A stretch of DNA of 64,000 bases from Bradysia coprophila (GCF_014529535.1 NW_023503972.1:6510001-6574000); one strand, 5' to 3'; numbered from the stretch's first letter, positions 36,396-49,025 are shown. The notes: generated by a model from the sequence alone, not told the origin. Translations and numbers: made by a program.

Positions 36396-37329
36396 AACGA
36401 CCACCACATACAAAAAACATCTTTTACGCTGAGCTCCACTGGAGATCATCCAGTAGACACGCTTCAAGTTGAAGAAAAGTAATAAATTACGACAATATGA
36501 AAATAAAGGTCTAAAAAGTGGTTTTCTTGTCCCATTCCTGCAGCTCTCAGTCATGTTCTGATATTGGGTTGATATGTTACTTCAAATTACCCAAATTAAT
36601 TATTCAGAATTTATTATTTATTTAAATGCCTGCTGTGTGTTACTTATCTGATTATATGATTCCGATGTCACTTGTCTCAGTTTAAACTTTACAGAAACTT
36701 TACATTTCAATCGAAGAGGAGGCAATGCAATGCATTGGACGGGAATATATTATTTATCGAATTTACTTATATTTAAATGAAACGTTTGTTGGGTTGAAAA
36801 TGTTTCATCTAATAAAGTTATTGTTTTGTTTTCATATTTCCACTTAATCATTATTGATTAAAAATCACTTGTATCATGGGTACAAGTTGGCATATCACCC
36901 GTGACGCAAGTCCAATCAGTCAAAAACCCTTGAAAAAGTAAGAAGTGACGCAAGTCCGTGCTTGTACGTAAGAAAATATTTAAAAAGAAGTTTACAGAAG
37001 GGTTGAATAATAAACATTGTTTATGAATGACATTCAAAAAGAACCGAAAAGAAAGAGCCGACAACCATACGAAGCGTCGTCCAATTTCGGTGAATGTGAA
37101 GTCAGCTGTAATTAATTCAAATGCCACTTTTCAAGCAATTCCTATAGATCATGAGGCACCATCATCCACAACCAACTCTTCTTAAAGACGGGCCTAAGGA
37201 TAGCGGTGCACAATAGATTAATGGAATCATTCAACGGTTCAAACAAATTGTGAAAATTGTGAAATTGTGAAATTTCTGCTTATTTTGTTTCATGTTGTCT
37301 TTTGCTCAAGAAATTCTGATTGTTTAACT

Positions 37330-37530
37330 ACGGCAGAGTAAAGTTAACCAGGCAGTAGTGGACGTTTGACTAGGGACCTGAATAATCTATTAGCCCTATA
37401 TTTTTTGCGAATAAAATTTTTCAATTTATGTCAGTGTTCATTTGAGTTCATTTTCATCCAGTGTATTAGGTCCCTTATTTGAAGTTTCGAAAATGAACCG
37501 CTCCTGCCTGGTTTATTTTACTCTGCCGTG
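37330..37530. mobile_element. MITE family G, copy 3, intact
   Basis: ACGGCAGAGTAAAGTTAACC at the left and GGTTTATTTTACTCTGCCGTG-type end at the right, with exact 8-bp target duplication GTTTAACT at 37322-37329 and 37531-37538. A right-end fragment of the family also occurs at 48738-48772. Confidence 0.87.
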
Positions 37531-37876
37531 GTTTAACTCGTATTTGTAATTCAATTGCCGGCAGTATTAAAGTTCTATTCATACTCAATGACTCGTTTTC
37601 AGGTAAGATGGTGGTACTTCGTACGGGTCTAAAGATTGGTAGAATCCATTCGACAAAAAAAAACATCTGATGCAAAATGCATCACATTTTGAATTATTCA
37701 AATTTTAAATTGTCTTGGGATAGCAGCAACGAATAAGAAAAGCAGAAACTTCTTCTCAAGTGTTCTGATTTTGCCGAATCTAAACAAACAAACAATATGT
37801 CTACACTCAAAAAAATGTAAATTAAAAGGTGACAGAGGTTCTTCATAAGATTTAACAATAGGAAATCGAGTCGGGG

Positions 37877-39012
37877 AACAATAGGAATACAACGTCAAAC
37901 TGCACCAAATTTTCGTTGATTTCAAAGCAGCATACGATAGTGTGATCAGAGAGAAATGTGGAGAGTGATGACCGAGTTTGGCATCCCCGAAAAACTGATT
38001 GCCCTGACGAAAATGACGTTAAAAGGAGCTAACAGTCTTGTAAGGATTCGAAATAAACTGTCAGAATCGTTTCACATTGAGGAAGGACTACGCCAAGGAG
38101 ATCCTCTCGCTACGCTGCTTTTCAATCTGATTCTTGAAGCAGCAGTGAGGGTTACCCAGACAGACACCAGCAGCACCATTTTCACCAGATCCAGTCAAAT
38201 ACTTGTTTACGACCTGGATATAATCGGCAGAAATATGGAAGTTGTTAAAGAAAAATTGGCTTTGGAGAGGAAAGGTTCCGACCTCGGGTTAAAGGTGAGT
38301 GAGAGTGACACAAAAACGAAATACATGATCATCACTCATTTCGCTCAAGCAGAATGTACAAATCAACGCACACACTTTCAAGGTGGTGAACGAATTTGTG
38401 AACCTGGGATCTCAGCTAAATACTGACAACAGCATCATGGACGAAATAAAACGGCGGATAACTTTAGGAAACAGAAGTTATTATAGTTGTTGAACATCCT
38501 CAGGTCCAAGCGGTTAGCAGAGTTTCAAAGTGCACATTGTACAGATCGGTAATAAGACCTATTGTAACATATGGCTCGGAGACGTGGTGCATGATACAAA
38601 GAGAAGAACAGACGTTACTCACGTTTGAAAGGAAAGTCCTGCGTACAATATTCGGACCGATTCTGGATCCGAATCAAAACAGATGGCGCTGACGATACAA
38701 CTTTAAGCTAAAACAGCTTTATGGAGAGCCATACATAGTCAGGATCATCAAACTGAATAGACTTCGGTGTCTCGGTCATGTGGAACGGACGAAGGAAAAT
38801 CGTATCAAGAAGAAAATATTAAAAACCAAACCTGATGAGAAGTTGAGTGCAGGTCGACCAAAGGCCGTCTGGTGCGATGCAGTCCTATCAAATCTTGAAA
38901 CAATCGGTGTCACACGTTGGGAATCGTTAGCCGCGGATAAGGCCGGTTGGAGAAGCATGTTGTAGAAGGCCAAGACCCTTAATGGGTTGTGTTGCCGGTA
39001 AAGTAAGTAAGT
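37877..39012 (+). mobile_element. 5'-truncated non-LTR retrotransposon (LINE), dead copy
   Basis: Reverse-transcriptase remnants occur in order: VDFKAAYDSV, then EEGLRQGDPLATLLFNLIL, then ILVYDLDIIGR where the catalytic Y-A-D-D has lost two residues, then the LINE C-terminal block around TYGSETWCMI and GRPKAVWCDAV...GVTRWESLA. It ends in a GTAA microsatellite. An exact 14-bp target duplication (AAATCGAGTCGGGG) lies at 37863-37876 and 39013-39026. Several frame changes and stops show that it is not active. It resembles a LINE group common in insects, and I cannot fix the clade from this piece. Confidence 0.9.
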
Positions 39013-40610
39013 AAATCGAGTCGGGGTCTAGCGTTTGGTAAAAAATCTGGCTAAAATGCAGTTTATCGGCAAAACTTACCGTCGCTCTATGACTGTTCCG
39101 GTTAGTGTAATCTGCTCAAAATATTTTACGTAAAACTGACAACGAGGTTAGGCTCATTGCTTTCTTCTGGTAAGCTTTTCATTTCGCTTTTATCAATTCT
39201 TTCTCTAGCACTGAAGCTAACTGCGAATTAAGTTAATAAGATGGTTAGCGACTACCAATAATAATCAACTTTAATTAAACTCTGGCACATTATTTGACTT
39301 AGGACACTCTAAGTTTCGGTGCTTTTTTATTTTTATTTTTATTTCTCGAACGAATTTAATGCCCCTACAGGACCTAATGATTTGGAGTTAAACAAAAGTA
39401 ATTCCCGAGTGGATCAAATTTTAATTCCAAAAAATATTCAGTCGCGTACTTCTAATCACAAAAAGATTAAAACCTAGGTTCACATTACTGCTTGTGTGGA
39501 CGCGTGTATGATTGCATGTTTTCTGTGCCCGTTAAAACTCTCAAATTTCTTCATCTTTTTTCCGAGTGTACCGTAACTTAACTGAAATAAAGTTGAACAA
39601 ATATCAAAAAACCACACAGAACTGGTCACCATCCATACCGATGACATTGTTGCGACACGGCACGATGTATTTTATTGAAAAGGGTCGGCCAAATGATAAT
39701 ATATCCTCGATTTATACAAATTTATGAAAATTTGATAATATTTTTGAGTCACACATTGGAATCAGAATAACATTTACAGACAGACAAGGGAAAAAAAAAC
39801 TTTCCCAAACACACAATTGTAACGATGAGCATTTCCAAAAATGGCAAAGAAAACTTCTTTTACCACCTGAGACGAGCGTAGGGAAAATATGGACAAAGCC
39901 AGAAATTCAAAAGTGTTGAAGAATAACATTTTCGATCTTCATATACGGTTAAGTTATGCTCTCGGCGAACAAAAAAAGTCTTTTTCTCGGTGGGAAATTT
40001 ATGTGCAATATCGTATTTGATCTGAATACGAAATTAACTTGGAAATGGTTTTATGTTTGTCTTCTGGTTGCAGAAGAATAGAATATTATATTTGCATGGA
40101 TAAGTCTACTTTTGGGGCAGGTGATGATGGGGAGAGAAAAGAAATTTGGTTATTGGAAAAATTGAATTTTGAAATTGTTTTATTCAAAAATAATATTTAT
40201 CATTCGGACGTGATTCGATGGTAAAAACGATACCATTTACGAGATATGAACGGTGTTTACACACAATGTTCGTCTGCACAAAGATTTCATTGGCTTACAT
40301 TAGCCTCTCTGTTAATGCTTTCTTTGGGAGGAATGGATCACACACGCATTGGTCAAACGCTGTCATTTACTTTGTTGAGTCTGAAGTCTCTCCTGATGAA
40401 GTGGCTGGTTTGGCTAGGTACTTTGCGGTTAAACATTTTGACTATTTGCTAATATATTTAAGGTCTAGGTAGCTCAACTGGTTTTGAATCTAATTATTGC
40501 GTTATTTAGCACTGATCATTAGGCATCTAATGGTTGTTGTTGTTCGACAGTAAACGTTTCAAGAAATAATCTCGATTACTTCGCAACCCTTACTGCATTT
40601 TGATAATTTG

Positions 40611-40772
40611 CAACGCACTTCAAGCAAAAGTTCTATTAATGACAGCTGTCAAATAGAGTACTATTTTGTATGAAATTTTATCCCCACTCTTTTTACAGTG
40701 TAAAATTTTGTATGAAGCACTGTCAAGTTTCAGTACCCTATTTAGAGTAACACTTTTGCTTGAAGTGCGTTG
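40611..40772. mobile_element. MITE family C, copy with 7-bp target duplication
   Basis: CAACGCACTTCAAGCAAAAGT and its mirror ACTTTTGCTTGAAGTGCGTTG bound 162 bp. TAATTTG is repeated at 40604-40610 and 40773-40779. Confidence 0.85.
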
Positions 40773-40895
40773 TAATTTGTCAATAATTCACAAAGTTTGT
40801 TTACAACGACATCTATGATCATGATCAAATAGATTTAACATACAGAATTCATGGGAAATGTGCAAGGCAATTAATCAAGGATTCTGGTTCTGATG

Positions 40896-41062
40896 AGGGG
40901 GAAACAGCAAGAGGGAATGGTGGGACATTGGAGCGAATGAGTGGTATGAGTGAACCGAAAATATAAGCGAATGTAGGAAAATCTTAGCGAATGAACGGTA
41001 AATATGAGCGAATGGCATTCGAATGCGAATGGTATGACAGGATTTTCCGTTGTTGTTTCCCC
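40896..41062. mobile_element. MITE family I (GGGGAAACAACA ends), copy 1
   Basis: Starts GGGGGAAACAGCAAG and ends TTGTTGTTTCCCC, with internal gcgaat(ga/gg) repeats. A second copy is at 48826-49025. Confidence 0.75.
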
Positions 41063-41624
41063 TAAAGTATCTTCATGGCTTCATGTAACGTTCAAACGGT
41101 TGATTTGTGAATTCGCTGTGTTATAAGATGCGTAATCATCGTAATCCATTCAATTGGTTAAGTGACTTGTACGATTCCACAACAAGCCCATGAAAGGGTT
41201 AGGTGCAGAGTTCGCCTATTATCCCATCCCAAACTGACCAACTAACTAAGTATTGAAATAGTCTAGACGACGTGACACTGCCGATACTAACAGCACACGC
41301 AACTGCGGGTGCATCATTTTGGTCAATTAATCAAAAGTGAATGATTATGTCGCTATTACCATGGATTGGCTGAGAATCTGCGTTCTACGATTGGCAAAAA
41401 ATTTCTGAATGGCTTTAAAGCAGAGCATATTATTCAGAATTTCAATACGTAAAAAATTCCTAAAAATTAGAAAATTTCTAAAATCTTAAGAATTCCAGAA
41501 TTGAATTTCCGACTGAAATGTTCGACAACAATTTCAGCTTAGATGAGATAGCACTTGATGATTTGTCAATACAAAAACAATCTCTACACACAGTCTCGTA
41601 GCGAGACGAGGTCAAAGCCAGATT

Positions 41625-41630
41625 TTTATT
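41625..41630 (-). terminator. Likely poly(A) signal of the yellow-family gene
   Basis: AATAAA on the minus strand about 41 bp after the stop codon. Confidence 0.5.
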
Positions 41631-41670
41631 GAAACGGCAGTAAAAAAAGACATCAAAAATTCTTGTCTCC

Positions 41671-44600
41671 TTAATAGTGACGTACATCGCACACAGTTCC
41701 CTTGATCACTTCCGAAACATTTCCCTTCCAAATCCGAAAATTGTATGCGTTCGTGTCAAGCTTTCCATAGATAAACCGTTGCATTGTATTTGTCACCATC
41801 CACATGATTCCGTCTCTGTCGATCTGTGATTTATAACAAGAACAAAAAAACTGTTTAGTTATTCGATGGGAGACACTAAATAAATTGCCTTACGCTCAGA
41901 TCAACTGGATAAATCATTCGCATGTCATCACTGTCGATCATGGCAATTTGGTTCACATTGAGTGGATTATGAGAATTCCAACAGCTGACTCCATTCCGAG
42001 CTACTTGGGCAAACATTACGACACCGGTGTGACGATCCATACTATGCATTGTACATTGGGATTTTGCTCCACGTACGCCGATTTTCTGAACAAATAAATT
42101 TCTGTTGAAAATGTGGGAGCTTTTACGGTGATGTAAAAGCTTTTTCATGTGTCGGGGCCGAAAATGAGGGAATTTTGAGATTTACCTCTAGTTTTCGACC
42201 CCTTACAAGAAAATTTTTTTGAGTATCTGTTTTGGACGATTGTTTTCAGGCACTTTCGCAGGCACAACTCGCGAAATTGCCTAAAAACAATCGTCCAAAA
42301 CAGATACACAAATAACTATTAATTATACGGAAAACTAATTCACGTCAATTCTGATCCCACAACTACATTACCAACTGGCTGTCGCACTACCAGATTCTTG
42401 TGATGAGCACGCACGGAGATCTGAGGAACGAGGTCGACTATTTGGGATTTTTTCGGGAATTCTTAAGAATGTAAATTCCGAATAATAAGCTCTGAAAAGC
42501 TGAACGAGACGGGGGTTGAAGGGGAGCATTTTTTTCAATTTAATTTCTGACTTCTGATTTCTGATTTACGCTCTTGTCAATGTTAGTGCTGCTATCACGA
42601 TCAGCTGGTTATGCAATCGAATTAGGATTGTGATCCCCTGGAGTATATGTACTAAAAACGGGTGGCGACAAAATAAAGATTTCGATTGGCCCACATAATA
42701 AACTAAATGTGACTTAAAACCTCCCAGGTCACCTGAAAAATTTGTTTGAAAATGTACAGTCAATGTCAGTGAAATGTAGACATGGATTCATCTGATGGCA
42801 AGTTCACGTCTAAATTTCACTGAAGTTTCCGGTACGTCAATGATCATTTTGTCAAAATATGCGAAGAGAATTGGCCCAAATATTTACAGCTTTACCATCG
42901 AGAATCTGAGACACTTATCGACTTACCATAAAATCGTTTCGACTTTTAATCCCTGTTACAGCTTCCTCATTTTGTAGAACTCTTGTGCTAACTTGGTATT
43001 CCGATAAACTGAAAAGAAAAACCAAATTGAATGAAGAAGCTTATCATCTAAAGGACTTTGGGATTTGGTAGGCTTGGGTTTTCTTCACTTTTAGACCAGA
43101 TTACTCGGTCAGAAATCTCAACTTTTACACTTTCGTTCGACAATAAGCCTGACAATTAGACACATTTGTAATTCAATTAAAAGTAAAGTGAACGATAATT
43201 GACGACAAGATCACAAATTCCCAATGGATTTATGGGATTTATTGAAAGTTAGTGTGATTACTGTGAAAGGGATTCATTTTGTAATTTTTACAGACAGTAA
43301 AGATTTTTTGATTCGCTCGGAACAGTTTCAACCACTTAAGACTTTGACAAATCATCAATCCCAAAAAAAAATCGGTAAAATTCCAACTATAAAAAAGAGA
43401 GAGGCGTTACTTTATAACCTCCGTCAACATTTGTGCCTATTCATTTCAAATCGAGCTTTCGATTTGACAACGTTCAAAGAAAATTTAATGAAAATACATA
43501 ATTCGAGAAATAACGAAGTGACTATTTGCACCCGGGAGCGAATAGTCTTTTCACAAGACAGGCGATAAAATGTCCATTTTCTCCCCGCCGCTGAAACTTC
43601 GGAAGCCTTTGTTGTGAAAAACGTTGTGTTTAACTCGGGAAAAACGTTGGAAATTGCATTTTCTCTGGTGATTTGATAACACCCTCGAAATGCAATTTTC
43701 AACTTTTCTTGCTTCATTGAACAAATAACTATTAATACACTACAGTCAAAGGCAGTCAATTTTCAGCATAAATTTGCTTCAGCTGTTTTTCAGCTGATCC
43801 ACACATACAATCAAAACTGGTTTTCCTTGTTTATACGGTTGAAGCTGCTACACGCACGCGCGTGGTAGTGTTAAAACCGTATAAAGACTTATAAACGGTT
43901 GTGATTGTTTGTGTGAATCATCTGAAGCTGAAAACTGACTGCCTTTGACTGTAGTTGCACCCGGGTCTCATCACACAGGCAAATTGATTTTTTCTTCCAC
44001 AAATTAGCCTGAAAATTAAGTGTCCATTCCTTTCAACAAAAAGTACTCCGTCAGAGAACCGTGAGAGAGCAAGCTGTCAAATAAACAAAGAAAAATTTAA
44101 AAAAATTCAATTTTGTCTCTCGCACGGAGTACTTTTTTGGTAAGAGCAAACTAAGCATTAGTTATAATAAAGTCTATTGGCTCCCGGGTGCAAATACCAT
44201 CTGTCATTTATATATAGAAAATCGGACTGAACCGATCCATTGCACTAAAAGTTCGGCGACACGAGTATTGACGACTTTTTGAAGAAACTCAGTCACTCGC
44301 GGTTACTACCGAAAGTCGAAGCAACTCATGTTGTTGAATTTATAGCATTAATAAATATGGGTGTCAGTTGCCTTCGTATCTGTCTGAACCTGTTCTGTTA
44401 GAATCTAGCCCGGAAGCCTTTCATGAAAATCGAAAATCTGTTAAAAATTACCTGGCCATCGGATGGTAATAGGCCGATCGATATCCATCAGCTTCGCGAT
44501 TTCCAAGCGCAATCGAAAATATCCCATCGCGCCAAGTGTATTGAAAACCGTCAACATCGAAATCGGCATACACTTGCTCGAACTTGAATGAATCATGCTC

Positions 44601-45566
44601 GAAACTCCACATCTTGTTTTTTCGCAGACTGTACACAATGAGTAATGGTTGTCCATCAATCCGTCACATTCAGAAGAGATTTTGGTTACCTGTAGACGTG
44701 CAATCGGAACGTCAATAAGTCGGCAATGTAAGCGTAAGCATCGTCACACTTGTTCGCAGCCACATCGGGTGTTATGCTTACTAAACCGTGCCCAGGTTTT
44801 AGGAGACTTTCGGGTATTTCGTAGCGTCGAACAACTTTGTCCGTGTTCATGTCAATCACCCAAATCGATGGCCTTTGGATTACGTTAACCGAACTGCGTG
44901 GATTATTTGGCAGGCTATATTGCAAGGTTCCCGTATCAACGAACCACAAACGGCCGCAATCATCGACACGTGGACGGTACACCGAAACAATGCGACTACT
45001 ATCCGAATGGAGCTTGGGCTAAATTTTCATGGTAAAAGAATGTCAATGGAAAGGCCTGTAGGTAGAGTGATGCGCTGGACTTACATGAAGTTCATTCGTT
45101 CGCAAATCTGGATAGGGTCTGTGAATGAAATGAAATTCTTTAACTTCTGTCTGGCTCTACACGGGAGGGAAAGTCCGAAAATGTACCTCAAGGTGGGACT
45201 GCTGCCTTTCGGTAGTTTCGTAGACACATAGTTCAATGTCGATGGAATGCCCGGTTTTCGTCTCGCCACCGTAACAATCAGCTTATCTTTGAAATGAGCT
45301 ACAGACATGGGAACATTGTTGTACGGAATGTACTCTTGTTGACGAGAATGTTCGGATGACTGGTAATGCTCGTCAGGGAAAATGATACCGTCATTGTCAT
45401 AGTCATCTGAAGGTAAATTCGGTTAGGGGAAAAACATTTTTTTTTCAGACACATCGCATGTTATACCCAAATGCACATATTTCATTTGCTTCCAACGGTA
45501 AAGTTCGGTTAAACGACCGCCCAACACACATGAGAACAAAGAAAACCAAACCAAATGTTTGATCAT
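41671..45566 (-). CDS. Yellow/MRJP family secreted protein
   Basis: Eight exons (45566-45467, 45406-45187, 45118-45085, 45018-44690, 44628-44452, 43008-42927, 42085-41894, 41823-41671) encode 428 residues, the family's normal length. A signal peptide is followed by LTELYRWKQMKYVHLG, then PSTLNYVSTKLPKGSSPTLR, DLRTNELH, the family core VDDCGRLWFVDTG, RYEIPESLL, a YSLRKNKMW turn and SEYQVSTRVLQNE. The C-terminal blades follow (RNGVSCWNSHNPL; DGIMWMVTNTMQRFIYGKLD). The fold is a six-bladed propeller. Members act in cuticle pigmentation or bind small ligands. I cannot say which yellow paralog this is. Intron 5 (43009-44451) is enlarged by a 670-bp element with two smaller ones inside. Confidence 0.93.
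42141..42321. mobile_element. MITE family H, copy 2, in yellow intron 6
   Basis: tttttcatgtgtcggggccg and, inside, CTGTTTTGGACGATTG mirrored by CAATCGTCCAAAACAG. Same architecture as 36191-36395. Confidence 0.65.
43740..43954. mobile_element. MITE family A, copy 2, nested
   Basis: TA-CAGTCAAAGGCAGTCAA at the left and ACTGACTGCCTTTGACTG-TA at the right, with the same internal cagctgatccacacataca arm as copy 1 (3004-3193). Confidence 0.85.
44014..44160. repeat. AAAGTACTCCG inverted-repeat element, copy 2, nested
   Basis: CAACAAAAAGTACTCCGTC at the left and CGCACGGAGTACTTTTTTGG at the right. Inverted copy of 4714-4859. Confidence 0.75.
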
Positions 45567-45666
45567 TTTTCAGCACTGATATTCGTAGACAACTAATGTA
45601 ATAATCACACTGATCGCACCGAACAAAATTTGAATTTTTGTTTCAGGTTTTTGAGTTTAACTTCTG

Positions 45667-45675
45667 TATTTATAA
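45667..45675 (-). promoter_or_regulatory. TATA-like box of the yellow-family gene
   Basis: TTATAAATA on the minus strand about 100 bp before the ATG. A good initiator at the right spacing is not obvious, so this is tentative. Confidence 0.4.
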
Positions 45676-45987
45676 CAACGTAGTTCGCAGATGAGAGATT
45701 CACGTTATTTTGCTTTGTGAGCACGTAAGCGACGACTACGTGTTGGATCTTCTCTCTCTCGTATGCATTTAATTATGACTTTAAATCTCTGCATTTGGTT
45801 TATTGGATTCATGCGTTGTCAATTTGTGAGTAAACCACAAACCAAACTAGTTTGAGTTCAATAATTAGTGCTGGTTAAGGTGGAACGAATTTTTTTTTCG
45901 CTGTTTTGATAGTTTGAGTCGAGGTGATTCTAGGTTTATATCATCAAAAGTTGTAAAAAAAACGATTGGTTGTTTAGTGACCGAGAA

Positions 45988-48322
45988 TATTTGCTCCCAA
46001 ATGCCGAATATCCGAAAGTTATAGAAAACAAGGCATCAGAACAGTCGGAGCGTTTGCTGCGACTTAGCCCCGTACGATCCGTAATCCTATTTCGTCCGTA
46101 ACCATAATACGTCCGTAGCCGTAATACGCCCGGAACCCTAATACGTCTACAACCCTCTAATGCGTCTGTTACCAAAATGCAAGTCAAGTTGGGCATGGTC
46201 AAATTTACTGAAAGTGTTCATTTTTAAAATTGCGCATAGCGCAATTACGAAAGCCCGTACGAAGTACCTCTCAAATAAAACCAACAATTTACGACATTAT
46301 TTTATAAACCCAAATTTTTTTGCCAACTTTCCATTGGGTATTCAATTACCTCTCAAATAAAACAAAAACTAGCAAAATCGGTTGAGATTTACTCGATTTA
46401 TGTGCAAAAAGCACTTAGGGCCGAGTAGCGGCCTTAGTCCAAGGGCGCAAATTTGAAACTTTTTTTGCCATCATTCTATTCGGCATTCAATTATCTCTCA
46501 AATGAAACAAAAACTAGCAAAATCGGATGAGATTTACTCGATTTATGTGCAAAAAACACTTAGGGCCGAGTAGCGGTCTTAGTCCAAGGGCCCAAATTTG
46601 AAACGTTTTTCGCCACGTTCTTTTCGGTATTCAATTACCTTCCATAAAAAACTAAATCTGGCAAAATCGGATGAGATTTACTCGATTTATGTGGAAACAA
46701 GGCATCAGAACAGTCGGAGCGTTTGCTGCGACTTAGCCCCGTACGACCCGTAATCCTATTTCGTCCGTAACCATAATACGCCCGTAGCCGTAATACGCCC
46801 GGAACCCTTATACGCCCGGAACCCTAATACGTCTACAACCCTCTAATGCGTCTGTTAACAAAATGCAAGTCAAGTTGGGCATGGTCAAATTTACTGAAAG
46901 TGTTCATTTTTAAAATTGCGCATAGCGCAATTACGAAAGCCCGTACGAAGTACCTCTCAAATAAAACCAACAATTTACGATATTATTTTAGAAACCCAAA
47001 ATTGTTTGCCAACTTTCTATTGGGTATTCAATTATCTCTCAAATGAATCAAAAACTAGCAAAATCGGATGAGATTTACTCGATTTATGTGCAAAAAACAC
47101 TTAGGGCCTAGTAGCGGCCTTAGTCCAAAGGCCCAAATTTGAAACTTTTTCGACACGTTCTTTTCGGTATTCAGTTACCTTCCATAAAAAACTAAATCTA
47201 GCAAAATCGGATGAGATTTACTCGATTTATGTGCAAAAAACACTTAGGGCCGAGTAGCGGCCTTAGTCCAAGGGCCCAAATTTGAAACTTTTTTCGACAC
47301 GTTCTTTTCGGTATTCAGTTACCTTCCATAAAAAACTAAATCTAGCAAAATCGGATGAGATTTACTCGATTTATGTGCAAAAAACACTTAGGGCCGAGTA
47401 ACGACCTTTGAGCCCTCCCAACAAGCTCTCGTTGCATCTTACCCAAAAACAATGTTCAGCAACTTTGTTCTACTCGTCAATACCTTTCATTTGATATATC
47501 ACAAGCAGCTATTGCGTGCGTATTTCGGTAGATATCGTCGAAAGACTGAAAAACACCTATAGGGCCCTAGCTCTGGAGGGGCCCACCCTACCATGCCCAT
47601 TTTCGAACTTGACCTTACTTTTGTCGATACCAATCAGGGAAAAAAAGAATTTTGAAAAAAGGTTGTGATTTACTCTAGCTAGAGGGGTCACGGACGGACG
47701 GACGGACGGACGGACGGACGGACATTTTTTTTATTGCGGATTCGTCATCTATGAACACAACCAAATGCTTTGCCCTTACTGTCTGCTTCCAATTCGACGT
47801 GTTACAAACGGCATATTAATCTTATAAGCCCCCAGTACTTCGTACGGGGCTAAAAACACTTAGGGCCGAGTAACGACCTTTGAGCCCTCCCAACAAGCTC
47901 GCGTTGCATCCTACACAAAAACAATGTTCAGCAACTTTGTTCTACTCGTCAATACCTTTCATTTGATATATCACAAGCAGCTATTACGTGCGTATTTCGG
48001 TAGATATCGTCGAAAGACTGAAAAACACCTATAGGGCCCTAGCTCTGGAAGGGCCGACCCTACCATGCCCATTTTCGAACTTGACCTTACTTTTGTCGAT
48101 ACCAATCGGGGAAAAAAAGAATTTTGAAAAAAGGTTGTGATTTGCTCAAGCTAGAGGGGTCACGGACGGACGGACGGACGGACGGACGGACATTTTTTTT
48201 ATTGCGGATTCGTCATCTATGAACATAACCAAAAGCTTTGCCCTTACTGTCTGCTTCCAATTCGACGTGTTACAAACGGCATATTAATCTTATAAGCCCC
48301 CAGTACTTCGTACGGGGCTAAA
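45988..48322. repeat. Composite tandem-repeat block bounded by TTAGCCCCGTACG
   Basis: A leader of about 330 bp occurs twice (from 46027 and 46696). A unit of about 144 bp recurs at least five times (landmark gagatttactcgatttatg at 46384, 46529, 46673, 47070, 47213, 47357). A 472-bp segment with a (GGAC)n run occurs twice (from 47391 and 47863). TTAGCCCCGTACG at 46064-46076 is mirrored by CGTACGGGGCTAA at 48309-48321. Short frames in it are repeat by-products. Confidence 0.85.
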
Positions 48323-48534
48323 AAATGTACGACAATAATGTTCGAATTATCCCAGACATTGAGTCAAAATTTGAAAAGTCCAGACCTTTCTTCGACAAAA
48401 AGAAATTTAAAATTAAAATCGCATACGGCGCACTACCTTGGTGATTGTCAGATTGCCAAGTATGGATAAAATAGGTAATTTTTGAATTTCCATACCTCCC
48501 AATAATTTGATATTATCGACAGGTCAACGCAGTT

Positions 48535-48612
48535 CAAGTAAAATTGCTTTTAATGACAGCTGTCAAATAGAGTACGATTTTGTATGAAAAATGATTCCAA
48601 ATTTTTTTACAG
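48535..48612. mobile_element. MITE family C, left-end fragment
   Basis: CAACGCAGTTCAAGTAAAATT followed by gacagctgtcaaatagagta, as in the full copies. The right half is missing. Confidence 0.65.
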
Positions 48613-48825
48613 ACCTAAATTCATAAGTAGACCGTTTAGTTGATTTTGGTGCAAAACGCTTACTAATACAAATGCATGAAACGAATCCGTAAGCGATTAT
48701 AACGGGATTTAGGTCCCTCCCTTGAATGTGCTTTCGTCGTCTGCTCCTGCCTGGTTTACTTTACTGTGTCGTCAATTTAGACATTAATTTGCTGGTCCAC
48801 TCATACAAACAAAAGATAATACCGA

Positions 48826-49025
48826 GGGGGAAACAACACGAGCGAATGGTGGGACAGTGTTAGGGGTATTAGGCGAATAATGAGCGAATAAAGGTGAATA
48901 ATGAGCGAATAAAGGCGAATAATGAGCGAATGAAGGCTAGTAATGGGGAAATAATGGGCGAATAATGGGCGAATAATGGGCGAATGGCCGAACTGTGGGA
49001 CAAGATTTTCCATTGTTGTTTCCCC
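48826..49025. mobile_element. MITE family I, copy 2
   Basis: GGGGGAAACAACACGAGCGAA to TTGTTGTTTCCCC, with an internal array of gcgaataatga-type repeats (about nine). Confidence 0.78.

Larger units (their letters stand above)
35576..41670. other. Gene-free stretch with LINE and MITE insertions
   Basis: Apart from the retrotransposon at 37877-39012 and the MITEs listed, no gene is supported. Open frames at 36858-37127 and 40039-40472 show no family motif. A sequence with the repeat gtgacgcaagtcc lies near 36900-36950 and recurs as an inverted pair at 63318-63420. Confidence 0.5.
43525..44194. mobile_element. 670-bp element with TTTGCACCCGGGAGC ends in yellow intron 5
   Basis: A perfect 15-bp terminal inverted repeat (TTTGCACCCGGGAGC / GCTCCCGGGTGCAAA) with TA on both sides (43523-43524, 44195-44196), which suggests a Tc1/mariner-type element. 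It hosts MITE family A copy 2 and the AAAGTACTCCG repeat. No transposase is visible. Confidence 0.75.

Noticed and set aside
40218-40472. Overlapping frames of 84 and 68 codons
   Set aside because: Two frames are open at once over the same bases, with no family motif. Chance is the simpler explanation.
43224-43568. 114-codon open frame in yellow intron 5
   Set aside because: Lies within an intron and runs into a transposon end. Composition is AT-driven, with no recognisable motif.
46160-47046. Two similar 66-codon open frames
   Set aside because: They are copies of the repeated leader in the composite repeat block, not genes.
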